From positions 62,001-126,000 of the forward strand of contig NZ_JAVAMO010000005.1 of NCBI RefSeq assembly GCF_030758345.1: DNA of 64,000 bases, given 5' to 3'. Position 1 is the stretch's first letter. The number at the start of each line of letters is the position of its first letter. Under the pieces are notes generated by a model that had not been told where the DNA came from, searched no databases, and saw only the letters and a program-made list of their open reading frames with translations. The position numbers and the translations under genes are program-made. Origin of the DNA: Ruegeria discodermiae. Its GTDB lineage: Bacteria > Pseudomonadota > Alphaproteobacteria > Rhodobacterales > Rhodobacteraceae. Shown here one piece after another: positions 57,358 through 64,000 of this stretch.

Positions 57358-59910
57358 ATGTCGCGCTATTCCGCCTCTGATATCGAAGCAAAATGGCAAA
57401 ACGCCTGGGACAAGACCGGTATCTTCACCGCCAAACGCAGCGCGGACAAACCGAAATATTATGTGCTTGAGATGTTTCCCTACCCCTCGGGCCGTATCCA
57501 CATGGGGCATGTGCGCAACTACACGATGGGCGACGTGATCGCGCGCCACAAGCTTGCCACCGGCCATAATGTGCTGCACCCGATGGGTTGGGATGCTTTC
57601 GGCATGCCCGCTGAAAACGCCGCCATGGCGATCGGCGGGCACCCCAAGGACTGGACCTATGGCAATATCGCCGACATGCGCGGCCAAATGAAGCCGCTGG
57701 GCCTCAGCATCGATTGGTCGCGTGAATTTGCCACCTGCGATCCGGAATATTACGGCCAGCAGCAGGCGCTGTTCCTGGACATGCTCGATTCGGGCCTCGT
57801 CTATCGCAAGAATGCGGTGGTGAACTGGGATCCGGTCGATATGACGGTTCTGGCCAATGAGCAGGTTGAAAACGGTCGCGGCTGGCGCTCGGGCGCTTTG
57901 GTCGAGCGGCGCGAGTTGACGCAATGGTTCTTCAAGATCAGCGACTATTCCGAGGAATTGCTCGACGCGCTGGACACGCTTGAAAACTGGCCCGCGAAAG
58001 TACGCCTGATGCAAGAGAACTGGATCGGCAAGTCGCGCGGGCTGCAGTTCGCCTTTGAACGCACCGATGGTGGCGAGCCTATCACTGTCTACACCACGAG
58101 GCCCGACACGCTGCTGGGCGCGAGCTTTGTCGGCATCTCGCCCGACCATCCCATCGCGCGTGCGTTGGAGGCCGAGAATCAGGATATTGCTGATTTTGTC
58201 GCTGAATGCCGCAAGGGCGGCACCACCGAGGAAGCCATCGAAACCGCCGAGAAACTGGGCTATGACACCGGCATCCGGGTCAAACACCCGCTGAACCCGG
58301 ATTGGGAATTGCCGGTCTGGATCGCCAATTTCATCCTGATGGATTATGGCACTGGCGCGATCTTTGCCTGCCCGGCCCATGATCAGCGCGACCTCGATTT
58401 CTGTCGCAAATACGACTTGCCGGTGATCGACACCTTCTTTGCGCTGGACAATGACACGCCCGTCGCGAACGAGGCTTTCGTTCCTCCGAAAGAACAGAAA
58501 GTGCGCTGGGTCGATCACTTCGCCGGTCTGACCGAAGCAACCGGGCAAGAGGCCATCGACGCCACCATCGACTTTGCCGAAAAGGCTGGCTGGGGCGAGG
58601 GCGTCACCAAGTTCCGCCTGCGCGACTGGGGGCTGTCCCGCCAACGGTATTGGGGCTGCCCAATCCCAGTTGTTCACTGCAAAAAATGCGGCACGGTGCC
58701 CGAAAAGAAAGAGAATCTGCCGGTCCAATTGCCTTACGACGATGGTAACGGCAAACCCATTGACTTCTCGATCCCCGGCAACCCGCTGGACCGCCACCCC
58801 AACTGGCGTGACACGCCCTGCCCGTCCTGCGGCGCCCCGGCCAAGCGGGAAACCGACACGATGGATACCTTCGTTGATTCGTCCTGGTATTTCGCCCGCT
58901 TCACCGCTCCGCGCGCGGACACACCCACGGTGATGGAAGAGGCGGAATACTGGATGAATGTCGATCAGTATATCGGCGGCATCGAGCATGCGATTCTGCA
59001 CCTGCTCTATTCGCGCTTCTTTGCGCGGGCGATGAACATCACCGGCCACCTGCCCAAGAAAGCCATCGAGCCCTTCGACGCGCTCTTCACGCAGGGCATG
59101 GTGACGCATGAAATCTACCAGACCCGCGACGCCAATGGCCGCCCGGTCTATCACCTGCCCGAGGATGTGACTGACGGCAAATTGGCCGACGGCACCGAAG
59201 TCGAGATCATCCCCTCGGCCAAAATGTCGAAATCCAAGAAAAACGTGGTCGACCCGGTCAGCATCATCTCGGCCTTCGGCGCAGATACCGCGCGCTGGTT
59301 CGTGCTGTCCGATTCTCCACCGGAGCGTGACGTGGAATGGACCGAAGCGGGCGCCGAGGCTGCGCATAAGCACCTGTCCCGCGTCTATCGGATCGCCTCG
59401 GAGATTGCCGAGGCGAACGACCCGGCAAATGACCAGGACGAGACGCTGCTGCGCGAGATGCACAAGGCCATCCATGACGTGACGGTTGGTGTGGAAAGCT
59501 TCGGTTTCAACGCCTCCATCGCCAAGCTCTATGCCTTTACCAACACGCTGGCCAAATCCAAGGCCGGAACCGCCGCGAAGGCAAATGCGGCCAAGGTGCT
59601 GGCGCAGCTCATGTCGCCGATGACGCCCCACCTGTCGGAGGAGCTGTGGCAAATGCTCGGCGGCGAGGGTCTGGTGACGACTGCCCCCTGGCCCGTGGCA
59701 GATGAAGCCATGCTGATCGATGATACAGTTACCCTGCCGATTCAGGTCAACGGCAAGCGCCGCGCGGAAATCAGCGTTCCCAAGGATATGGACAAGGCAG
59801 AGGTTGAAAAGCGCGCCCTCTCGGAAGATGCTGTGCAACGGGTGCTGGACGGAGCCACGCCCAAGAAGGTTATCGTTGTCCCGGGCCGGATCGTGAATGT
59901 CGTCATTTAA
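57358..59910 (+). CDS. leuS: Leucyl-tRNA synthetase
   Basis: An 850-residue class I aminoacyl-tRNA synthetase. The HIGH site is [14 protein letters not shown] near residue 42, the CP1 editing domain occupies about 220-420 with [13 protein letters not shown], and KMSKS is [11 protein letters not shown] near 622. The zinc-like CxxC pairs (CKKCG and CPSCG) are present near 442 and 485. AAGGACCGCACC precedes ATG 57358. It overlaps lptE by 14 bp and leads the leuS-lptE-holA unit. Confidence 0.97.
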   Translation: MSRYSASDIEAKWQNAWDKTGIFTAKRSADKPKYYVLEMFPYPSGRIHMGHVRNYTMGDVIARHKLATGHNVLHPMGWDAFGMPAENAAMAIGGHPKDWTYGNIADMRGQMKPLGLSIDWSREFATCDPEYYGQQQALFLDMLDSGLVYRKNAVVNWDPVDMTVLANEQVENGRGWRSGALVERRELTQWFFKISDYSEELLDALDTLENWPAKVRLMQENWIGKSRGLQFAFERTDGGEPITVYTTRPDTLLGASFVGISPDHPIARALEAENQDIADFVAECRKGGTTEEAIETAEKLGYDTGIRVKHPLNPDWELPVWIANFILMDYGTGAIFACPAHDQRDLDFCRKYDLPVIDTFFALDNDTPVANEAFVPPKEQKVRWVDHFAGLTEATGQEAIDATIDFAEKAGWGEGVTKFRLRDWGLSRQRYWGCPIPVVHCKKCGTVPEKKENLPVQLPYDDGNGKPIDFSIPGNPLDRHPNWRDTPCPSCGAPAKRETDTMDTFVDSSWYFARFTAPRADTPTVMEEAEYWMNVDQYIGGIEHAILHLLYSRFFARAMNITGHLPKKAIEPFDALFTQGMVTHEIYQTRDANGRPVYHLPEDVTDGKLADGTEVEIIPSAKMSKSKKNVVDPVSIISAFGADTARWFVLSDSPPERDVEWTEAGAEAAHKHLSRVYRIASEIAEANDPANDQDETLLREMHKAIHDVTVGVESFGFNASIAKLYAFTNTLAKSKAGTAAKANAAKVLAQLMSPMTPHLSEELWQMLGGEGLVTTAPWPVADEAMLIDDTVTLPIQVNGKRRAEISVPKDMDKAEVEKRALSEDAVQRVLDGATPKKVIVVPGRIVNVVI

Positions 59911-60382
59911 CCGCAGAACCCTGCTGATGCTGCCGCTGGCGCTTGCCGCCTGCGGATTCTCTCCCGTCTATGCACCGGGCGGCAATGGTGACGTGCTGGA
60001 TGGCAAGATTGAGGTGTCGGCCCCCGATTCACCGAACACTTACCTGCTGGTGCGCAACCTTGAGGGAAATCTGGGCCGCGCGGCGAACCCGGAATATAAG
60101 CTGAATGTCTCGCTTTCGACGCGAACCCAGGGTCAGGCGATCACCGCCGACAACTCAATCCTGCGTTATGCGATTGTGGGGCGCGTGAATTATGCGCTGA
60201 TCCGGGTTGCCACCGGGGATGTCATGTCCTCGGGCGATGTGTCGAATTTCGTGGGCTATTCGGCGACCGGCTCGACGGTCGAGACGCTGGCCAGCGAAAA
60301 GGACGCAAACAAACGCCTGATGGTGATTCTGGCCGATCAACTGACGACAGAGCTTTACAGCCTGCCGGACCTCACCACATGA
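59897..60382 (+). CDS. lptE: LPS assembly lipoprotein LptE
   Basis: A 161-residue lipoprotein. The signal has RR and the lipobox ALAAC with Cys19, followed by GFSPVYAPG, the common LptE start. The [38 protein letters not shown] strands match. It plugs LptD in the outer membrane. Its start lies inside the end of leuS; its own stop overlaps holA by four bases. Confidence 0.88.
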   Translation: MSSFNRRTLLMLPLALAACGFSPVYAPGGNGDVLDGKIEVSAPDSPNTYLLVRNLEGNLGRAANPEYKLNVSLSTRTQGQAITADNSILRYAIVGRVNYALIRVATGDVMSSGDVSNFVGYSATGSTVETLASEKDANKRLMVILADQLTTELYSLPDLTT

Positions 60383-61407
60383 AGCTCAGCCCGCGCGACG
60401 CCGAGGGCTATTTCTCACGTCCCGACGCGACCAAGACCGGGATTCTGATCTATGGCGGGGATGCCATGCGGGTGGCGCTGAAACGTCAGCAGATTCTGGC
60501 CGCCCTGCTGGGACCCAATGCCGACGAAGAGATGCGGCTGACGCGTCTGTCCGGCTCCGATCTGCGGTCGGACCCGACCCTGCTGCGGGATGCAATCAAA
60601 GCGGTGGGGTTCTTCCCCGGACCACGCAGCGCATTTGTCGAAGAGGCAACGGATGCCGCCGCCCCTGCTGTACTGTCGGCGCTGTCGGATTGGGCCGAGG
60701 GCGATGCCCAGATCATCGTCACGGCGGGGCAGCTGAAGCCGTCCTCCAAGCTGCGCAAGGCGTTTGAGACCCATCCCAACGCCTATGCGGTTGGCATCTA
60801 TGACGACCCGCCAACACGCTCCGAGATCGAGCGCATCCTGTCCGAGGCCGGGATTCGCAACGTCCCGCGTGAACCGATGTCGGCGCTGGTCGATCTGGCG
60901 GGCGAGCTCGGACCCGGCGATTTTGCCCGCACCGTGGAAAAGCTGGCGCTTTACAAACGCGGCGACGAGGCTGAGCTGTCGCTGGACGATATCCAGACCT
61001 GCGCGCCGCAATCCAGCGAGGCGGGTTTGGATGATGTGCTCAATATTGTGGCCGAAGGGCGCCCGGGCGAGATCGGCCCTTTGATGCGGCGGCTTGTCGC
61101 GCAGGGAACCACCGCTGTTTCGCTGTGCATTGGAGCGACCCGGCATTTCCGCACACTTTATACCTGCGCCGCCGATCCCGGAGGCCCCGCGCAAGGGATT
61201 GGTCGATTGCGCCCGCCGGTTTATGGCAAGCGTCGCGATCGCATTCTGCGGCAGGCCCAGAGCTGGGGTGCGCCGAGGCTGGAAACCGCGCTGACGCTGC
61301 TGACTGATACCGATCTGCAGCTGCGCTCAGCCGGGCAGACAGCCCCGGCCATGGCCTTGGTGGAACGTGCCCTGATCCGGCTGGCGATGCTAGCGCGGGC
61401 GCGATAA
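60379..61407 (+). CDS. holA: DNA polymerase III, delta subunit
   Basis: A 342-residue clamp-loader subunit. ILIYGGDAMRVALKRQQILAALLG near the start, then a three-domain DNA pol III delta pattern, with the central ELGPGDFARTVEKLALYK and the C-terminal helical collar (GATRHFRTLYTCAADPGGPAQGIGRLRPPVYGKRRDRILRQAQSW). It opens the beta clamp. ATGA overlap with lptE gives the start. Confidence 0.92.
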   Translation: MKLSPRDAEGYFSRPDATKTGILIYGGDAMRVALKRQQILAALLGPNADEEMRLTRLSGSDLRSDPTLLRDAIKAVGFFPGPRSAFVEEATDAAAPAVLSALSDWAEGDAQIIVTAGQLKPSSKLRKAFETHPNAYAVGIYDDPPTRSEIERILSEAGIRNVPREPMSALVDLAGELGPGDFARTVEKLALYKRGDEAELSLDDIQTCAPQSSEAGLDDVLNIVAEGRPGEIGPLMRRLVAQGTTAVSLCIGATRHFRTLYTCAADPGGPAQGIGRLRPPVYGKRRDRILRQAQSWGAPRLETALTLLTDTDLQLRSAGQTAPAMALVERALIRLAMLARAR

Positions 61408-61473
61408 ATCGGATTTAGGCATGATCCGGCCCGGAACAGGCCAGAATCGGCTCAACTGAAAATAGGAACCGAC

Positions 61474-62064
61474 ATGTACAAGGTTTATGGAAAACCGACG
61501 ACCAGAGCCTTCCGGGTTCTGTGGATGTTGGAAGAGATCGGCGCAGATTATGAGCTGATCCCCGCCCCATCCCGCAGCCCCGAGGTCACGGCGGTGAACC
61601 CGTCCGGCAAGGTGCCGGTTCTTGGGGTCGACGGGGCTTTTATCAGCGACTCCGCAGCGATCCTGACCTTTCTGGCGGATCGGCATGGCGCATTGACTCA
61701 CCCGGCAGGCACGATTGAACGAGCCAAGCAGGATGCGGTGACGCATTTACTGCTCGATGAGTTGGACGCGGTTCTCTGGACCGCCGCACGGCACTCCTTC
61801 GTTTTGCCCCAAGAGCGGCGGACCCCGGAGGTCAAGGACAGTCTGAAATGGGAGTTCGAGCGCAATACGACCCGATTGGCCGAACGGATCAATGGTACCT
61901 ATCTCTGCGGGGATCAGATGACGATTGCCGATATCATCTGCGTGCATTGCCTGGACTGGGCGGTAAGCGCGAAATTCCCGTTCGAGAACCAGATACTCGC
62001 GGATTATGCCGAACCTATCCGCGCGCGGGCTGCCTTTCAGCGGGTCAAGGCGGTGGTCTCTTAA
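61474..62064 (+). CDS. Glutathione S-transferase family protein
   Basis: A 196-residue GST. The thioredoxin-like N-terminal domain has YKVYGKPTTRAFRVLWMLEEIGADYEL, NPSGKVPVL (the cis-Pro loop) and ISDSAAILTFLAD (the Glu/Asp-Ser glutathione site). The C-terminal helical domain has the TIADI capping motif. Substrate unknown. AGGAACCGAC precedes ATG 61474. Its stop overlaps the stop of the convergent flavoprotein gene. Confidence 0.9.
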   Translation: MYKVYGKPTTRAFRVLWMLEEIGADYELIPAPSRSPEVTAVNPSGKVPVLGVDGAFISDSAAILTFLADRHGALTHPAGTIERAKQDAVTHLLLDELDAVLWTAARHSFVLPQERRTPEVKDSLKWEFERNTTRLAERINGTYLCGDQMTIADIICVHCLDWAVSAKFPFENQILADYAEPIRARAAFQRVKAVVS

Positions 62065-63245
62065 GCCTGCGCATCAAGCTGCGCGGCAGCGGCGCAGCCC
62101 GCCCAGCGCCCCGTGGCAAGGCAGGCGGTCAGCAGGTAGCCGCCCGTGGGGGCCTCCCAATCCTGCATTTCTCCGGCACAATAAACGCCGGGCATGCGGG
62201 TCAGCATTAGCGTTTCGTCCAGAGCATCGCGGCGCACCCCACCGGCTGTGGAGATTGCCTGATCCATGGGCCGCAGCCCCGCATGCCGGATCGGCAACGC
62301 CTTGATCAACCCCGCAAGCAGCTGCGGATCATCCGGCAGCGGGCGTCCGAATTCCATCAGCAGCGCCAGCTTGGCCGCGTCCAGCCCCAGCCGTTTGCGC
62401 AAGTGATTGCGAAGGCTGGCTTTGCCGCGCGGCCCCGAAAGCCGCTTTTGAATGGCCTCTAAAGGGGAATTCGCCAACAGGTCGACACGCAACGCGGCGC
62501 CCTCGCGCACCGGTTTGCAGATTGTGTAGATTCCACCACCCTCAAGCCCCTGCGCCGACAGAACCGCTTCGCCGCGCGAGATGGTCTCACCCGCTTGCCA
62601 TGCCACATCTTTCAAGGGTTGCCCCAGGACGGCGGCCATATGCGGCGACCAGTCTACCCGCAGCCCGGCATTTGCCGGTGCAAAGGGGCTGAGCGCGACA
62701 CCATGGTCTCGCAAAATATCCGCCCAGGAGCCATCAGAGCCAAGCCGTGCCCAGCTTGCCCCGCCCAGCGCCAGGACTACCGCATCAGCTGGGACCATCT
62801 GCGGGCCGTCCGATGTCTCAAAAACAACCTGCCCGTCCTGCCATCCGGTCCAGCGCCAGCGGGTGCGGCGGGTCACGCCCAGCCCGTCCAGCCGCGCCAG
62901 CCAGGCCCGTAACAGCGGCGAGGCCTTCATCGCGGTTGGAAAGACGCGACCGGTGGAGCCGGTGAAGACCTCCTGATCCAGCCCCCGAGCCCATTCGATT
63001 ACACATGCAGCATCGAACTCGCTGATCATTGGGCGCAGCCAGCCCGCTGACTCACCATAGGCCGCCAAAAGCGTCTCCAGTGGTTCGTCCTTTGTCAGGT
63101 TCAGGCCCGATTTACCCGCCATCAGAAACTTGCGCCCGAAGGAGGGCTTGGCATCAGCCAGCAGCACTGCATGGCCCGCGCGCGCCAGTTCCTCGGCCGC
63201 CATCAGCCCGGCAGGACCCGCTCCAATCACCACGGCGTCAGCCAT
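62061..63245 (-). CDS. HI0933-like (TIGR03862-type) FAD flavoprotein
   Basis: A 394-residue flavoprotein. AVVIGAGPAGLMAAEELARAGHAVLLADAKPSFGRKFLMAGKSGLNLTKDEP is the FAD fold plus the family's GRKFLxxGKSGLN motif. GGVRRDALDETLMLTRMPGVYCAGEMQDWEAPTGGYLLTACLATGRWAG closes it. The reaction of the family is not known. ATG 63245 has AAGGGGGTGGC before it; the 16 residues upstream in frame are unlikely. Confidence 0.9.
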   Translation of the reverse strand: MADAVVIGAGPAGLMAAEELARAGHAVLLADAKPSFGRKFLMAGKSGLNLTKDEPLETLLAAYGESAGWLRPMISEFDAACVIEWARGLDQEVFTGSTGRVFPTAMKASPLLRAWLARLDGLGVTRRTRWRWTGWQDGQVVFETSDGPQMVPADAVVLALGGASWARLGSDGSWADILRDHGVALSPFAPANAGLRVDWSPHMAAVLGQPLKDVAWQAGETISRGEAVLSAQGLEGGGIYTICKPVREGAALRVDLLANSPLEAIQKRLSGPRGKASLRNHLRKRLGLDAAKLALLMEFGRPLPDDPQLLAGLIKALPIRHAGLRPMDQAISTAGGVRRDALDETLMLTRMPGVYCAGEMQDWEAPTGGYLLTACLATGRWAGCAAAAQLDAQA

Positions 63246-63313
63246 GCCACCCCCTTGCGCGATATCCCCGGCTCGCGGATGCTGCATGTTCAAAGCCAGT
63301 CAGTTGAGCCTTC

Positions 63314-63604
63314 ATGTCTGATCCCGTCTGTCCCCTGTGCGCGCGTCCGATACCACCCGGTTCCGGCAGCCTGCATCATCTGATCCCAAAACTGAAAGGG
63401 GGCAAGGGCGGACCGACGGTTTTCCTGCACGATATCTGCCATCGCGAAATCCACGCTACGCTGAGCGAAGCCAAACTCGCACGCTCCTTTGACACCATCG
63501 CCGCTCTGCGCGCCCATCCACGGTTGGCCAGGTTCATCAACTGGGTGGGCAAACGCCCGCCCGGTTTTCGCTCAAAAGTGCCGGGCAAGCGCCGGGTGCG
63601 TTGA
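63314..63604 (+). CDS. Small HNH-type zinc nuclease-fold protein
   Basis: A 96-residue protein. CPLCARPIP, then LHHLIPKLKGGKGGPTVFLHDICHREIHATLSE, carries a Cys pair, an H-H-L-x-P-K motif and a later CHREIH, the pattern of compact HNH proteins. The basic tail (GKRPPGFRSKVPGKRRVR) could touch nucleic acid. Whether it cuts DNA is unknown. It ends one base before the stop of the convergent VOC gene. Confidence 0.75.
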   Translation: MSDPVCPLCARPIPPGSGSLHHLIPKLKGGKGGPTVFLHDICHREIHATLSEAKLARSFDTIAALRAHPRLARFINWVGKRPPGFRSKVPGKRRVR

Positions 63605-64000
63605 TCAACCCGGCAGGACAGGTATGCCCGAGGGATCGGTTTCGGCGCTGTCCTGCCCCGAAACTTCGATCCCCAGCAGATCGGGCACCGGCGCAAAAAC
63701 CGCCTGTTCGATATGCTGGAATTCAAGCAGCGTATAGGGCCGCCGCCACAGCCATTCGCGATTGCCCGCCGCCCAGAGATCGAGCAGCGGCGGTTGTTCA
63801 TTGGTAAAGGCCAGGAAATGCAGATCGAACCCGTAGGCGCTGACATCCTGTAGCGACAGCAGTTGCATGCCCTGCTCTTTCCAATAGGCGGTATCGGCCT
63901 GAATATCGCCGCTGCGCAGGGTGATCTGGCCGATCCGCGCCTCAGCAAGGGGCGCATCCGCATCGCCTGCATCCGACACTCTGTTATCCTCGAAGTCCCA
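63605..64000 (-). CDS. VOC-family (glyoxalase-like) protein, 5' end outside the window
   Basis: Residues seen: ARIGQITLRSGDIQADTAYWKEQGMQLLSLQDVSAYGFDLHFLAFTNEQPP and EWLWRRPYTLLEFQHIE, the second half of a glyoxalase I-like beta-alpha-beta-beta-beta module with the metal Glu (LLEFQH). The frame stays open to the window edge, so the start at the GTG 63979 is not the real one; the gene most likely continues and holds a first VOC module. Activity cannot be named. Confidence 0.75.
   Translation of the reverse strand, partial: WDFEDNRVSDAGDADAPLAEARIGQITLRSGDIQADTAYWKEQGMQLLSLQDVSAYGFDLHFLAFTNEQPPLLDLWAAGNREWLWRRPYTLLEFQHIEQAVFAPVPDLLGIEVSGQDSAETDPSGIPVLPG

Noticed and set aside
57256-59838. An 860-residue frame antisense to leuS
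   Set aside because: It mirrors leuS codon structure, has no recognisable domain, and leuS is certain.

Overview
The window is about 62-64 % GC, gene-dense and collinear with what is expected of a marine alphaproteobacterium of the order Rhodobacterales (Roseobacter group). Pointers to this are MipZ in place of Min proteins, a CenR-like response regulator, a Rhodobacter-type porin, the neighbourhoods ftsK-lolA and DUF3576-leuS-lptE-holA, and a full 2,3-dihydroxypropane-1-sulfonate (DHPS) pathway. The assignment is inferred from gene content only. No rRNA, tRNA, CRISPR array, insertion sequence or prophage was seen.

Layout. 0.2-5.8 kb: small lipoprotein, YegP-like protein, ribosomal proteins L19 and L31 with a strong terminator, a bestrophin-like channel, a sodium:alanine symporter and mipZ. 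5.9-10.1 kb: an mde-type methionine catabolism locus (methionine gamma-lyase, an AceE-like 2-oxoacid dehydrogenase E1 and a divergent Lrp regulator). 10.1-11.2 kb: an enolase-superfamily enzyme of unknown substrate. 11.6-24.7 kb: a seven-gene glycogen operon glgP-glgB-glgC-glgA-glgX-malQ-pgm, mostly joined by 4-nt ATGA overlaps. 24.7-33.8 kb (minus strand): a DHPS/sulfolactate operon that reads small membrane protein, hpsK, hpsL, hpsM, hpsN, hpsO, hpsP, usp, comD, comE and an FMN-dependent hydroxyacid (sulfolactate) dehydrogenase. It is faced by a LacI regulator, and two near-identical 14-bp operators 21 bp apart lie between them. A gamma-glutamyltransferase-like hydrolase follows lacI.

36.5-64 kb: mostly housekeeping genes: hspQ, an SLT-domain lipoprotein, lolA, ftsK, an aminotransferase, an amidase, a UbiH-type hydroxylase, an MFS pump with a LysR regulator, a DUF1330 protein plus SDR, Trm112-like and LON-domain proteins, a thioredoxin-TPR chaperone, xth, a CenR-like regulator, ribA, an L,D-transpeptidase-fold protein, yggS, a porin, a DUF3576 lipoprotein, leuS, lptE, holA, a GST, a flavoprotein, an HNH protein and a VOC protein cut by the window edge.

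The most unusual item is a 109-residue ORF at 51850-52179. It looks like an NHLP-type (nitrile-hydratase-leader) RiPP precursor: an acidic/amphipathic leader, a Gly-Gly cleavage site and an uncharged 24-residue core rich in Thr, Val, Ile and Ala. No modification or export gene lies nearby.

How the genes work together. The DHPS operon would import DHPS through a TRAP transporter (HpsKLM), oxidise it to (R)-sulfolactate (HpsOPN), then to sulfopyruvate (FMN enzyme), and decarboxylate it to sulfoacetaldehyde (ComDE). Xsc and sulfite export are not in the window. The mde locus would turn methionine into methanethiol, ammonia and 2-oxobutyrate and then feed the oxoacid into acyl-CoA metabolism. Together with glycogen storage this fits a bacterium living on phytoplankton exudates.
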